Shown here: one piece after another, positions 51,708 through 60,846 of the stretch
Position numbering within the stretch: the stretch's first letter is position 1
Layout: each line of letters starts with the position of its first letter
NCBI RefSeq assembly: GCF_042854845.1
Contig: NZ_AP031498.1
Coordinates: forward strand, 5,084,001 to 5,148,000
Origin: Maricurvus nonylphenolicus
Lineage (GTDB): Bacteria; Pseudomonadota; Gammaproteobacteria; Pseudomonadales; Cellvibrionaceae
Reading direction: 5' to 3'
DNA: 64,000 nucleotides
The notes under the pieces: model-generated
Database searches by the model: none
Told to the model about the DNA's origin: nothing
The model's input: only the letters and a program-made list of their open reading frames with translations
Translations under genes and position numbers: made by a program

Positions 51708-51766
51708 GAATGGTGGGTTTTGACGCGTCAGTCATTTTCAAAAACCCGCCCAAGAGGCGGGTTTTT
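51694..51766 (+). promoter_or_regulatory. Attenuator-like set of competing hairpins
   Basis: Hairpin 1:2 pairs CCATCATTCC (51694-51703) with GGAATGGTGG (51707-51716). The terminator pairs AAAACCCGCC (51741-51750) with GGCGGGTTTT and ends in a T-run. A third option pairs GGTGGGTTTTGA (51712-51723) with TCAAAAACCCGCC (51738-51750), with one bulge and one wobble, and would block the terminator. These are the three mutually exclusive pairings expected of transcription attenuation. Confidence 0.55.
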
Positions 51767-51806
51767 CGTATCAGCTTCTTGGGTTTACAACACCGCAGGA
51801 GGCAAC

Positions 51807-52325
51807 ATGAAAAAAGTAGCCATATTTGGCAACACCGGAGGCGGAAAATCTACGCTGGCTAAACAGCTCGCAGAGGCAACCGGCATACCATTACATCCGC
51901 TGGACAAAATAAAGTATCTACCGGGAGGGGAAGAAGTTCCGCATACGGAATACCTCACCACCCACGCTGAGTTATTGCAGCAGGAACAATGGATCATTGA
52001 TGGCTTTGGTTGTGTGCCATCGGCGTGGGAACGTTTTGCCGCGGCGGACACCCTTATCTATCTTGACTTACCGCTGTTTACCCATGGCATGTGGGTAACC
52101 AAACGGCTGTTAAAAGGCCTGTTTGTTAATCCAGAAGGCTGGCCCGAGAATAGTCCTATACTGAAGGGAACACTGAATAGCTACCGGGTGCTCTGGTTAT
52201 GCCATAGCAAGCTGACACCTAGATATCGTCAGTTTGTTACCGAGGCAGAAATATCAAAGCAGGTACATCATTTGAGATCCCCTGACGCTATCCGTGCATT
52301 TCTAGATGATATTCAATCACAATAA
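51807..52325 (+). CDS. P-loop nucleotide kinase-like protein (FlaR/adenylate kinase type)
   Basis: A 172-residue ATPase. GNTGGGKSTLAKQLAEATGI is the Walker A motif at residues 8-27, and GIPLHPLDKIKYLPGGEEV plus QQEQWIIDGFGCVPSAWERF correspond to the DNA-topology-modulation/FlaR-like subgroup of adenylate kinases. The substrate is unknown. AGGAGGCAAC directly precedes ATG 51807; the frame's earlier start at 51720 lies in the attenuator and is rejected. Confidence 0.8.
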   Translation: MKKVAIFGNTGGGKSTLAKQLAEATGIPLHPLDKIKYLPGGEEVPHTEYLTTHAELLQQEQWIIDGFGCVPSAWERFAAADTLIYLDLPLFTHGMWVTKRLLKGLFVNPEGWPENSPILKGTLNSYRVLWLCHSKLTPRYRQFVTEAEISKQVHHLRSPDAIRAFLDDIQSQ

Positions 52326-52384
52326 CGGTAATCTTCGACATGTCATATCAGATAGCTGACAGTAGCAATGGAAAGAGTAAGGAT

Positions 52385-53278
52385 ATGAAGATCAACAGGG
52401 TAGTTGTAGGGTTTTTTCTGTGTTTGGTCGCTGCAATCAGTCATGCGGCGGCGTTTGAATCCAAGTTAATATCAGTCACCACGGGGGCAGAGCAAGGTAC
52501 TGAATCTGACGTGGTGTTTATCCACGGTTTTGCCTCAACGTCTGAAGTATGGTCGGAAGCACAAACCTATCTTGGCAACAAACACCGCATTCACTTTATC
52601 GATATTAACGGATTTGCCAATCGTCCGGCGCCAGATACCTCACCACAAAGTTACCTCACAGCTTTACGCGATGAGATTATTCGCTACATTCACAGCCAAC
52701 AACTCGATAAGCCCACCCTGGTGGGCCATTCCATGGGAGGGCTTATTTCATTGCTGATTGGTAGCAGTAATCAATCCGTTGCGGGGAAAATTGTCGTCGT
52801 CGATGCGCTGCCGTTCTACAGCCTTATTTTCAATCCCAATGCCACCACCGAGCAAGTCGCCCCTATGGCAGCCAATATGGAACAGCAGTTATTGGCGATG
52901 AATGATGCACAGTTTGAATTTCAGGCCAAGCGTTCTGTCTCCATACTGACAAAAGCCGCCGGTAAACCTGAGCTGTTATTGGACTGGTCCAAAACATCCA
53001 ATCGGCAAATCTATGCGCAACTGATTCGAGAAGTGATGGCCTATGACAGCCGTGAATCCATTGCGGCCATCGAAAGCCCGGTTTTTGTTATCTATGCCTT
53101 TGATCAGAACATGCCGTTTTCGTTACTGCAGCTGCGCAAACTTTATGACAGCGCTTATACCAATGTCGGCAATGTAGAATTTATGCGGGTAGAGGATTCA
53201 TTTCATTTTGTCATGTGGGACCAAACCGAGACATTTTACAACCACCTGAATCAAGCACTAGAACAACAAGTACAATGA
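52385..53278 (+). CDS. Exported alpha/beta hydrolase
   Basis: A 297-residue hydrolase with a signal peptide (VVVGFFLCLVAAISHAAAFE). The fold shows VFIHGFASTSEVWSEAQTYL (oxyanion HG), nucleophile elbow GHSMGG near residue 130, a later acid in VFVIYAFDQNMPF and catalytic His in EDSFHFVMWDQ. It acts in the periplasm or outside. ATG 52385 is chosen because it starts the signal peptide; the frame opens at 52340. Substrate unknown. Confidence 0.83.
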   Translation: MKINRVVVGFFLCLVAAISHAAAFESKLISVTTGAEQGTESDVVFIHGFASTSEVWSEAQTYLGNKHRIHFIDINGFANRPAPDTSPQSYLTALRDEIIRYIHSQQLDKPTLVGHSMGGLISLLIGSSNQSVAGKIVVVDALPFYSLIFNPNATTEQVAPMAANMEQQLLAMNDAQFEFQAKRSVSILTKAAGKPELLLDWSKTSNRQIYAQLIREVMAYDSRESIAAIESPVFVIYAFDQNMPFSLLQLRKLYDSAYTNVGNVEFMRVEDSFHFVMWDQTETFYNHLNQALEQQVQ

Positions 53279-53322
53279 GGCCCGCCAGCAATGGTCCTTA
53301 ACAACGGAATAAAATCTGGAAG

Positions 53323-54009
53323 ATGAAAAAAACTATTCTTGTTATCGGCGCCAGCCGTGGCATTGGTGCCGAAGTTGTCAAACACTTCTCAGAGAACGAC
53401 CACAGGGTGATGGGTGTATCCAGAAGCCAAGCCAAAAACTGCGAATGGATTCAAGCAGATATATCCAGCGCTGAAGGCATAAAGCAACTGTTCTCCACAC
53501 TCGGTCAAACACCTATCGACACGTTAATTTATTCAAGTGGTGTCTGGGAGGACTACGGATTTACGAAAGAATTCGATTTTCAAAAGACCAGCGAGTCAGA
53601 AACCCGTCAAATCATGTCGGTGAATCTCGTAGCGCCGATTGAAATCACAAAACGCGCAGTAGCTAACCTTTCACTCTCCACTGATCCCAGGGCAATTTAT
53701 CTCGGCGCACTTTCAGGAATGGAGCAATGGGCCTCCTCACAGGTAGCATACACGGCCAGTAAATTTGGCCTGCGCGGGGCTATTCAGGGATTACGATTGG
53801 CGCTGAAACAACAAGGCATTGGCTTTAGTGTGATTAATCCGGGTAATGTTGCCACCGAAGAAGTATTACTGGATATTCAGGAAGGGCGATGTAAGCAGCA
53901 AACACCGATCCCCATGTCTGATATTTTATCTACCTTAGATTGGCTTTTATCGCTGTCTGCTTCTGTTGAAGTTGGCGATATCAACCTAATACAACGAGAC
54001 AGCATTTAG
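53323..54009 (+). CDS. Short-chain dehydrogenase/reductase
   Basis: A 228-residue SDR. VIGASRGIGAEVVKHFSEND is the dinucleotide motif, and the catalytic Tyr-Lys is in YTASKFGLRGAIQGLRLALK. The usual Ser before Tyr is found as LGALSGMEQWASSQVAYTAS. The final part is short. The next gene of known type is 335 bases away. Substrate unknown. Confidence 0.84.
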   Translation: MKKTILVIGASRGIGAEVVKHFSENDHRVMGVSRSQAKNCEWIQADISSAEGIKQLFSTLGQTPIDTLIYSSGVWEDYGFTKEFDFQKTSESETRQIMSVNLVAPIEITKRAVANLSLSTDPRAIYLGALSGMEQWASSQVAYTASKFGLRGAIQGLRLALKQQGIGFSVINPGNVATEEVLLDIQEGRCKQQTPIPMSDILSTLDWLLSLSASVEVGDINLIQRDSI

Positions 54010-54091
54010 CCCTTTAAGCAAACAGGGTTATGATCTTTGCCGATCCTTTAACAGACTGTTATGCTGATTGCAGAAATCACAAGAGGTTTAT

Positions 54092-54232
54092 ATGTGTAAC
54101 TGCCAATCTGTAGCAGGACTTATGATCGCCGAAGCGATTAAACGAGGGACCATCACACCAGAAATGGCCCGCAAGATCAGTGCCGGTGAAACTAAGCCGG
54201 CCGCGTCTACCCCAGTAAAAAAATCTTCTTAA
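54092..54232 (+). CDS. Small protein beginning MCNC
   Basis: A 46-residue frame: MCNCQSVAGLMIAEAIKRGT, then ITPEMARKISAGE and an Ala/Ser/Lys tail (TPVKKSS). AGAGG stands before the ATG at a good distance. Cys-2 and Cys-4 could bind metal or be modified. It was found by reading and is too short for usual calling. It lies between the SDR and the sulfhydrylase genes with its own gaps on both sides. Function unknown. Confidence 0.55.
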   Translation: MCNCQSVAGLMIAEAIKRGTITPEMARKISAGETKPAASTPVKKSS

Positions 54233-54343
54233 TTTACTTGAACCAAGTCAAAGACAAATAAATAGCTGGTCCTGTATGTTCGACCACCTACATCCACCTC
54301 TGCCTACTGGCAGCTCCAGGAGATCCTAGAGAAGGAAATAAGC

Positions 54344-55621
54344 ATGAAGCCGGAAACCATCGCCCTGCACGCAGGTTATGAAAGTGAGCCCACTACCAAA
54401 GCCGCGACCACCCCAATTTATCAAACCACGTCTTATACTTTTGATGATACCCAGCACGGTGCCGACCTATTCAACCTAGCCGTACCCGGTAACATCTACA
54501 GCCGCATTATGAACCCGACCAATGCTGTGCTGGAGCAACGCCTAACAGAACTGGAAGGTGGTATTGGCGCACTGACCGTTGCCTCGGGTATGGCCGCGAT
54601 TCGCTATGCCATTGAAACCATTGCCGAAGCCGGTACCAACATTGTCAGCACATCACAGCTCTATGGTGGTACTTACAATTTGTTTGCCCACACCTTTCCG
54701 CGCCAGGGGCTGGAAGTACGTTTTGCCGATGCGGATGATGTTGAACGCGTTGCATCACTGATTGATGAAAATACCCGCGCGCTATTTTGTGAGTCTATCG
54801 GTAACCCGGCGGGTAATGTGGTGGATATTGAAGCCTGGGCCGATATCGCCCACGCGGCCGGGGTCCCCTTAATTGTCGATAACACCGTTGCCACCCCGCT
54901 GCTGTGTCGTGCCTTTGATCACGGTGCCGATATTGTCGTGCACTCACTGACCAAATATATCGGCGGCCACGGTACTACCATTGGTGGTGCGATTGTGGAT
55001 TCCGGCAAGTTTGACTGGGCTGCTCACCCGGAGCGCTTTGCCGTAATGAACACACCGGATCCGTCTTACCACGGCGTGGTGTATACCGAAGCCATGGGTG
55101 AAGCCGCCTTTATCGGTCGCTGCCGTGTGGTGCCTTTGCGCAATACCGGCGCAGCGCTTTCGCCAAACAGCGCATTCCAAATTATGCAGGGGCTGGAAAC
55201 CCTGGCTTTGCGCATGGAAAGACACTGCGACAACGCCCTGGCGGTGGCCAACCATTTATCACAACACCCGCAGGTGGAATGGGTAAACTACGCCGCGCTG
55301 CCCGATAGCCCCTATCACGCCAAGTGCCAGCGCATTTGCAATGGCAAGGCTGCAGGCATTGTCAGCTTTGGCATTAAGGGCGGTATTGAAGCCGGGGCGA
55401 AATTTATCGATGCACTGCAGTTAATTCTGCGCCTGGTGAATATTGGTGATGCCAAATCCCTGGCCTGCCATCCTGCCAGCACGACTCACCGCCAACTCAA
55501 TCCTGCTGAGCTGGCTTCCACCGGCGTGTCGGAAGAGATGGTACGTATCTCGGTGGGCATTGAGCATATCGACGATATTCTTGCCGATATTGATCAGGCA
55601 CTGGAGGCCAGCGCCCAATAG
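54344..55621 (+). CDS. O-acetylhomoserine sulfhydrylase (PLP)
   Basis: A 425-residue Cys/Met-metabolism PLP enzyme that makes homocysteine from O-acetylhomoserine and sulfide. TKAATTPIYQTTSYTFDDTQ, YSRIMNPTNAVLEQRLTELE, DNTVATPLLCRAFDHGADIV and HSLTKYIGGHGTTIGG (Schiff-base Lys) are characteristic. The C-terminal LVNIGDAKSLACHPASTTHR is also typical. AGAAGGAAATAAGC precedes the ATG. It may also use O-acetylserine. Confidence 0.92.
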   Translation: MKPETIALHAGYESEPTTKAATTPIYQTTSYTFDDTQHGADLFNLAVPGNIYSRIMNPTNAVLEQRLTELEGGIGALTVASGMAAIRYAIETIAEAGTNIVSTSQLYGGTYNLFAHTFPRQGLEVRFADADDVERVASLIDENTRALFCESIGNPAGNVVDIEAWADIAHAAGVPLIVDNTVATPLLCRAFDHGADIVVHSLTKYIGGHGTTIGGAIVDSGKFDWAAHPERFAVMNTPDPSYHGVVYTEAMGEAAFIGRCRVVPLRNTGAALSPNSAFQIMQGLETLALRMERHCDNALAVANHLSQHPQVEWVNYAALPDSPYHAKCQRICNGKAAGIVSFGIKGGIEAGAKFIDALQLILRLVNIGDAKSLACHPASTTHRQLNPAELASTGVSEEMVRISVGIEHIDDILADIDQALEASAQ

Positions 55622-55672
55622 CTGAGATAATAGGGTAAAAACCCAACCGACAAAAAAGACACTGCAGCATCA

Positions 55673-56527
55673 ATGACAGAGATTATCGAAACCCGCCTGA
55701 CCATCGATGCTGACAGCTGCCAACTTAAGGCCAGCCAAGTGCTGGCCAATCACACCCAAGTTTCCCAGGCAAAAATTAAAGACGCCATGCAAAAAGGCGC
55801 GGTGTGGTTATTGCGAGGCAAAAGCAAACAGCGTTTGCGTCGCGCCAGCAAAGCATTAAAACCTGGCGACACGCTGGAACTGAATTACAATCCGCAGCTA
55901 CTTAATCAAAGCGTCCCCGAACCACAACTTATCCATGACGCAGTAGATTACAGCGTGTGGTTTAAACCCTACGGACTCTACTGTCAGGGCAGTCGCTGGG
56001 GTGACTTTGCCAGCATCAATCGCTGGGTAGAAATCAATCTACCCAAGCTGACAAATACTGCCGAACGCCCGGTGTTTTTAGTTCACCGGCTCGATCGCGC
56101 TACCTCGGGCCTGATGCTGTTGTGTCATAGCAAAACCGCTGCCCGCCTGTTCAGTGCAAAGTTTGCTGAAGGGCAGATGGATAAACGTTATCAGGCCATT
56201 GTACATGGCGACTTTTCCAACTTACCGCCGGAATATAAAGTCGAGCAAGAAGTGGATGGTAAACCCTCATGCAGCATCTTTTCCCATGTCGACCATAACG
56301 GTAGCTACTCCCTGGTGGATGTGAAACTGCTGACCGGCCGTAAACATCAGATACGCCAGCACCTGAGCAACCTGGGCTACCCGATTGTGGGGGATCGCCT
56401 CTACGGTAACGGCGCCGAGGATGGCAGAGACTTGCAACTGCAATCTGTCTCCCTACAGTTTACCTGCCCTGTTAGCCACCAACCGCAGCATTTTACCGTA
56501 GCAGATCAGTTTAAACTGCGACTCTAG
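55673..56527 (+). CDS. RluA-family pseudouridine synthase
   Basis: A 284-residue rRNA/tRNA pseudouridine synthase. An N-terminal S4-like region (QAKIKDAMQKGAVWLLRGKS) is followed by VWFKPYGLYCQGSRWGDF and the catalytic HRLDRATSGLMLLCHSK with its Asp, then TGRKHQIRQHLSNLGYPIVG then DRLYG. The precise target uridine cannot be told from sequence alone. It follows the sulfhydrylase by 51 bases on the same strand. Confidence 0.88.
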   Translation: MTEIIETRLTIDADSCQLKASQVLANHTQVSQAKIKDAMQKGAVWLLRGKSKQRLRRASKALKPGDTLELNYNPQLLNQSVPEPQLIHDAVDYSVWFKPYGLYCQGSRWGDFASINRWVEINLPKLTNTAERPVFLVHRLDRATSGLMLLCHSKTAARLFSAKFAEGQMDKRYQAIVHGDFSNLPPEYKVEQEVDGKPSCSIFSHVDHNGSYSLVDVKLLTGRKHQIRQHLSNLGYPIVGDRLYGNGAEDGRDLQLQSVSLQFTCPVSHQPQHFTVADQFKLRL

Positions 56528-56625
56528 TTGGCGCGGATTGACAGCGCCTTGACGTCTTTCGCAAGTGCATGGCGTCATTTGATTGCTTAACATTTGTACA
56601 TCATTAAGCAATCAGGAAAGCCCCT

Positions 56626-57405
56626 ATGTCTAATACAGCACTTATTACAGGCGCCTCCAGCGGTATTGGTTTGGAACTGGCTCGCATCCATGCCGCAAGA
56701 GGCGGCGATCTGGTATTGGTAGCTCGCTCTGAAGACAAACTTAACGAACTGGCAAGAGAGCTAGAAAGCAGCCACGGGGTGAACGTTACCGTGATTGCCG
56801 CCGACCTGGCCCAGGCAGATGCCGCCAAGCGGGTTTTTACGGAAACGGAAACCCTGGGTTTACAGATAGATACCCTGATCAATAACGCCGGTTTTGGTGG
56901 CCATGGTAAGTTTTATGATCGCGACCTGGCCGCTGAAGAATCGATGATTCAGGTGAATATGACGACCCTGACCAGCCTGACCCACTACTATTTGAAAGGC
57001 ATGGTTGAACGCCAGTATGGACGTATTCTCAACATATCCTCCACCGCATCCTTTATGCCCGGCCCGCTGCAAGCGGTCTATTATGCAACAAAGGCCTATG
57101 TAACCTCCTTTAGTCAGGCCATTGCAGAAGAAGTTGCTGAGCACAATGTGAACGTCACCGCCCTGTGCCCAGGTGCTGTTGATACCGGCTTTGTTGCAGC
57201 GAGCAATCTGGAAGGCGTTGATGTCTTTAAGCACGCAAAATCACCACGCACGGTGGCAGAGTGCGGTTATAACGCCATGCTGGATGGCAAGCTGGTAGCG
57301 TTTAATGAAGGCGCGTTACAGTTTATGCTAAATTGGATCACGCCACTGTTGCCGCGCAAGACACTGCTGAAAGTCTCTCGCAAGGCTATGGAAAAAGCAG
57401 CTTAA
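56626..57405 (+). CDS. Short-chain dehydrogenase, DltE-like
   Basis: A 259-residue SDR. LITGASSGIGLELARIHAAR is the nucleotide motif, LINNAGFGGHGKFYDRD the NNAG motif, and ISSTASFMPGPLQAVYYATK holds the catalytic Ser, Tyr and Lys. CPGAVDTGF follows. Such proteins reduce fatty aldehydes or 3-oxo compounds; the substrate is unknown. Its neighbour, the AraC regulator, begins 19 bases later and may be co-transcribed. Confidence 0.87.
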   Translation: MSNTALITGASSGIGLELARIHAARGGDLVLVARSEDKLNELARELESSHGVNVTVIAADLAQADAAKRVFTETETLGLQIDTLINNAGFGGHGKFYDRDLAAEESMIQVNMTTLTSLTHYYLKGMVERQYGRILNISSTASFMPGPLQAVYYATKAYVTSFSQAIAEEVAEHNVNVTALCPGAVDTGFVAASNLEGVDVFKHAKSPRTVAECGYNAMLDGKLVAFNEGALQFMLNWITPLLPRKTLLKVSRKAMEKAA

Positions 57406-57424
57406 CCCCAACCTGCGAGCCCCG

Positions 57425-58420
57425 ATGAAAAGAGCCAGCAAGTTTTCGGTTTCTTCAAACTGGAAGTTATTATTGAGTGACATGCAGATAGATTTGGCAG
57501 ACATTCTGGCTCACGCCAGGATGCCGGCCGATCTGTTTAATCGGGAAGGTGCAGCACTCACACCGCTTGAATATTTCCAGTTATGGCAAGGTATAGATCA
57601 AGCCGCAGCACCACGGGAACTGCCCCTGTTAGTCGCTGAGCATTTGTCTGTTGAAGCTTTTGACGCGCCCATATTTGCCGCCATTTGCAGCCCGGACTTA
57701 AATACTGCGCTTAGGCGTATCCAGCAGTATAAACCGCTTATTGGTCCCATGGTGATGGATATCCATATCGATAGCCTGGCAACATCCGTATCGATTCATT
57801 GCTACGGCCATGAAGACAATCTGCCGCAGTCACTCGGGTTGACTGAACTGGTATTTCTCACCCAGCTAACCCGCCTGGCAACCCGCCATAAAGTGGCTCC
57901 CGCAAAAGTGATTCTGCCGCGACTTCCGCACAATATAGACACCTATGAGCGCTATTTTGGTTGCAAGCTTGCTCAAGGTGATCACGTGAAAGTTGTTTTT
58001 AATGCTGCCGATGCAGCACGCCCCTTTCTTACCTCTAATGCCAGTATGTGGAGTTTTTTTGAAGCCAATTTAAATCAACGCCTGGCCGACCTGGATACCA
58101 CTGCTACTACAACTGAACGGGTAAGAGCCGTGTTGTTGGAATCCCTGCCGGCAGGTAACAGCGCCATTGAAACGGTGGCCGAAAAGCTGGCAATGAGTAA
58201 ACGCACCCTGCAACGCAAACTCACCGCCGAAGCGGAAAGTTATAAATCTGTACTGCAATCGGTGCGCGCCGAACTGGCGGATCATTACCTGGCCAAGACC
58301 CAAATGTCATTGGGGGAAATATCTTTCCTGCTGGGATTTCAGGAAGCTAATTCATTTATCCGTGCCTTTACCACCTGGAAAGGTGAACCACCGGGCAGCT
58401 ACCGGGAACGCTACCACTGA
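57425..58420 (+). CDS. AraC-family regulator with arabinose-binding-like N-terminal domain
   Basis: A 331-residue regulator. Residues about 20-200 match the ArgR/OruR-type N-terminal domain. Residues about 230-331 contain the two helix-turn-helices (SAIETVAEKLAMSKRTLQRK, and LGEISFLLGFQEANSFIRAF then TTWKGEPPGSYRERY). It starts 19 bases after the SDR stop and is likely to control that SDR or a lipid-type pathway, which is context only. Confidence 0.88.
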   Translation: MKRASKFSVSSNWKLLLSDMQIDLADILAHARMPADLFNREGAALTPLEYFQLWQGIDQAAAPRELPLLVAEHLSVEAFDAPIFAAICSPDLNTALRRIQQYKPLIGPMVMDIHIDSLATSVSIHCYGHEDNLPQSLGLTELVFLTQLTRLATRHKVAPAKVILPRLPHNIDTYERYFGCKLAQGDHVKVVFNAADAARPFLTSNASMWSFFEANLNQRLADLDTTATTTERVRAVLLESLPAGNSAIETVAEKLAMSKRTLQRKLTAEAESYKSVLQSVRAELADHYLAKTQMSLGEISFLLGFQEANSFIRAFTTWKGEPPGSYRERYH

Positions 58421-58486
58421 TCCAACCTGTGTTATGCTGATCTCAATATGACGTATAAATACGGCATTAAAGTATCAACATAGCCC

Positions 58487-59296
58487 ATGAAACCTAACTC
58501 ACTTATCCCGTTATTCCTGTTTGGTATTATCAGCGGTTTTATACCGACGCTCTGCTCCGCACAGGACCAGCCTTCCCAGCCACCCGCCTCCCAGGTAATG
58601 CGCCATGGCGCTTTGGGCCTGGCTAACCTCGCCACCATAGAAAACAATAAGGTTATCGGCGGATTTAAATACGATTTTCTGGAAGCGCTTGGTAAACGCC
58701 TGGGCATATCCCTTACTCATCAGGCCTGCCCGTTTCAACGCTGCCTGCGTTCGATGAGCGATGGTCAACTGGATATCATGATGTTTATTGCCGTGACCCC
58801 GGAACGCAGCCGCTATTTGAAATATATCCAGATCTGGGAAATCCCGGTAAAAATGCCTTTTTATGTACGCAAGGGTGAAGAAGATCGCCTGCGAGAATAC
58901 ACCGACTTGCATCAGCTTCATGTAGGCGTGGTTAACGGTTATGCCTACTTCTCTCGTTTTGATAACGATAGCGCTATTCAAAAAAGCAAAGTCATGCGTG
59001 AAGAACAGCTGCCCAAAATGCTGCAGGCCGGACGCATTGATGCCTTTGTTGCCTTTGGCCAGGAACATCAGAAACTCTTAGCCACCTACCCAGGCTTAGT
59101 ACCAGCCCCCTTCTCACATGCTTACAGCGACACAGCACTGATAGCAATTGGCCATACATCCCCCTTTGTCGCGTTGATGCCTGAGATGGAACAGATCGCA
59201 CTGGAGATGATCCAGGACGGCACTATGGACAAACTCTGGCACAAGCATTTCAAGCACCAAATGCCCTATCCGTCTCACCTCAGAAAGGCGAACTAG
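58487..59296 (+). CDS. Periplasmic solute-binding protein (SBP_bac_3 type)
   Basis: A 269-residue exported protein with an N-terminal signal (IPLFLFGIISGFIPTLCSAQ). HGALGLANLATIENNKVIGG then FKYDFLEALGKRLGISLTHQ and LHQLHVGVVNGYAYFSRFD are binding-fold blocks, and MIQDGTMDKLWHKHF is the usual late helix. No transporter genes are adjacent. It is a second orphan in the window (with 16094), so a sensing role is possible. Confidence 0.75.
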   Translation: MKPNSLIPLFLFGIISGFIPTLCSAQDQPSQPPASQVMRHGALGLANLATIENNKVIGGFKYDFLEALGKRLGISLTHQACPFQRCLRSMSDGQLDIMMFIAVTPERSRYLKYIQIWEIPVKMPFYVRKGEEDRLREYTDLHQLHVGVVNGYAYFSRFDNDSAIQKSKVMREEQLPKMLQAGRIDAFVAFGQEHQKLLATYPGLVPAPFSHAYSDTALIAIGHTSPFVALMPEMEQIALEMIQDGTMDKLWHKHFKHQMPYPSHLRKAN

Positions 59297-59424
59297 GCAG
59301 TCGCTATCCCCGACAAAACTTTACCTCCCAGGTATTGGAATTATCACTCCAATATTCGATACTCTTAGCACTAAACAACCCGTAGATACATATTGATAAC
59401 CATATAGAAACAACGGAGAGAGAG

Positions 59425-60555
59425 ATGGAAAGCAGCTTACAAATGCAATCCACCCTGGACGAGAGTGGCAAATTAACCCTTGCCTTGGCCGAGGTTGAAG
59501 TTCCCACCCCACAGGATCACGAAGTGGTGATTCGTATCGAAGCCGCCCCGATTAACCCTTCCGACCTGGGGGTTTTGTTTGGCCCGGCGGACATCAGTTC
59601 AGCCACCACCGAAGGTGAAGGTACTCAGTCGGTGTTAGCCGCCCCTGTACATCCGCAGTTTTTACCGCGTTTTAAAGGCCGCATTGGCCAGGCCCTGACC
59701 GTAGGTAATGAAGGCGCCGGTGTTGTAGTCGCTGCTGGTAAAAACCCGGAAGCCCAGGCCCTGTTGGGTAAAACCGTGGGTGTTTCCGGTGGTGCCATGT
59801 ACGCCCAACACCGTGCCGTGCCAGCCATTATGTGTTTACCTGTGGCCGAAGGCACACCTGCTCGCGACGCGGCTTCCTGCTTTGTAAATCCGATGACTGC
59901 CTTAAGCATGCTGGAAACTATGCGCCTGGAAGGCCACACCGCGCTGGTACATACCGCGGCGGCTTCCAATCTGGGGCAAATGTTAAACAAGATTTGTCAG
60001 GCCGATGGCGTTGACCTGATCAATATCGTGCGTAAGCCCGAGCAGGTAGACATTCTCAAAGGCCTGGGTGCCAAATATATTATCAACAGCAGTGACGACG
60101 ACTTTGTTGCACAGCTGACCGATGCCATTCACGAAACCGGTGCCACACTGGCCTTTGATGCCACCGGCGGCGGTGACCTGGCCAGTCAGATTTTGCTGGC
60201 GATGGAACAGGCACAACTGCGTACACCTTCGGACTACAGTATTTACGGTTCTACTGTACATAAGCAGGTCTACCTGTATGGCAGCCTGGATATGTCACCT
60301 ACGGTTTTAAACCGCGCTTACGGTATGTCCTGGGGCGTTAGCGGTTGGTTACTACCGAACTTCCTCGGCAAAGTTGGTATGGAAAAAGTGATTGAGCTGC
60401 GTACCCGTGTTGCCAAAGAGTTGAATACTACGTTCGCTAGTCACTACACCCGTGAGCTGTCGTTTGCTGAGATGTTATCGGCAGATATTGCCCAGCAGTA
60501 CAACGCCAAGCTGACTGGTGAGAAGTATTTGCTGTGTCCGCAGAAGGATCTTTAA
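59425..60555 (+). CDS. Zinc-type alcohol dehydrogenase-like (quinone oxidoreductase) protein
   Basis: A 376-residue medium-chain dehydrogenase/reductase. An N-terminal GroES-like domain (APINPSDLGVLFG, VGNEGAGVVVAAGK) precedes the Rossmann domain (ALVHTAAASNLGQMLNKICQ, ATGGGDLASQILLAM). The catalytic zinc ligands of true alcohol dehydrogenases are not evident, so it may be an NADPH enone reductase. CAACGGAGAGAGAG precedes the ATG. It stands alone. Confidence 0.82.
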   Translation: MESSLQMQSTLDESGKLTLALAEVEVPTPQDHEVVIRIEAAPINPSDLGVLFGPADISSATTEGEGTQSVLAAPVHPQFLPRFKGRIGQALTVGNEGAGVVVAAGKNPEAQALLGKTVGVSGGAMYAQHRAVPAIMCLPVAEGTPARDAASCFVNPMTALSMLETMRLEGHTALVHTAAASNLGQMLNKICQADGVDLINIVRKPEQVDILKGLGAKYIINSSDDDFVAQLTDAIHETGATLAFDATGGGDLASQILLAMEQAQLRTPSDYSIYGSTVHKQVYLYGSLDMSPTVLNRAYGMSWGVSGWLLPNFLGKVGMEKVIELRTRVAKELNTTFASHYTRELSFAEMLSADIAQQYNAKLTGEKYLLCPQKDL

Positions 60556-60632
60556 TTAGTTTTTATTGGACCCCAAAGGTACTGGGACACCCAATACACT
60601 CATAAATTCGCGCCCCCCAAAAAACCTAGCGC

Positions 60633-60721
60633 TATTCCCTCGAAAGAGGGAATCCAGTGTAGTGGCACATACTTAAGCTATACACTTCGCATCACTGGAT
60701 ACCCGTTTTCACGGGTATGGC
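60633..60721. repeat. REP/BIME-like pair of inverted palindromes (copy D)
   Basis: The left unit TATTCCCTCGAAAGAGGGAA+TCCAG (60633-60655) and the right unit CTGGATACCCGTTTTCACGG+GTATGGC (60695-60721). The arms differ from one another (CCCTC against ACCCG), so each hairpin has kept its own pairing by compensating changes. The intervals 60556-60632 and 60722-60846 show nothing else. Confidence 0.75.
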
Positions 60722-60846
60722 GTGCTATGTTCTATTCATTACACAATAAAACTGTCCAGTGTATAACTGACAGTATTATTACACTTGCCTCCAACCCCCA
60801 TCTCGGTTTTCAATACGCCCCATTAATCTTCAGCGGGTATTAGTAG

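Noticed and set aside
54238..54251. TTGA-N6-TCAA site before the sulfhydrylase gene as an FNR box
   Set aside because: It matches only the outer bases (TTGAACCAAGTCAA) and has no -10 at suitable spacing; the gene has no anaerobic context.
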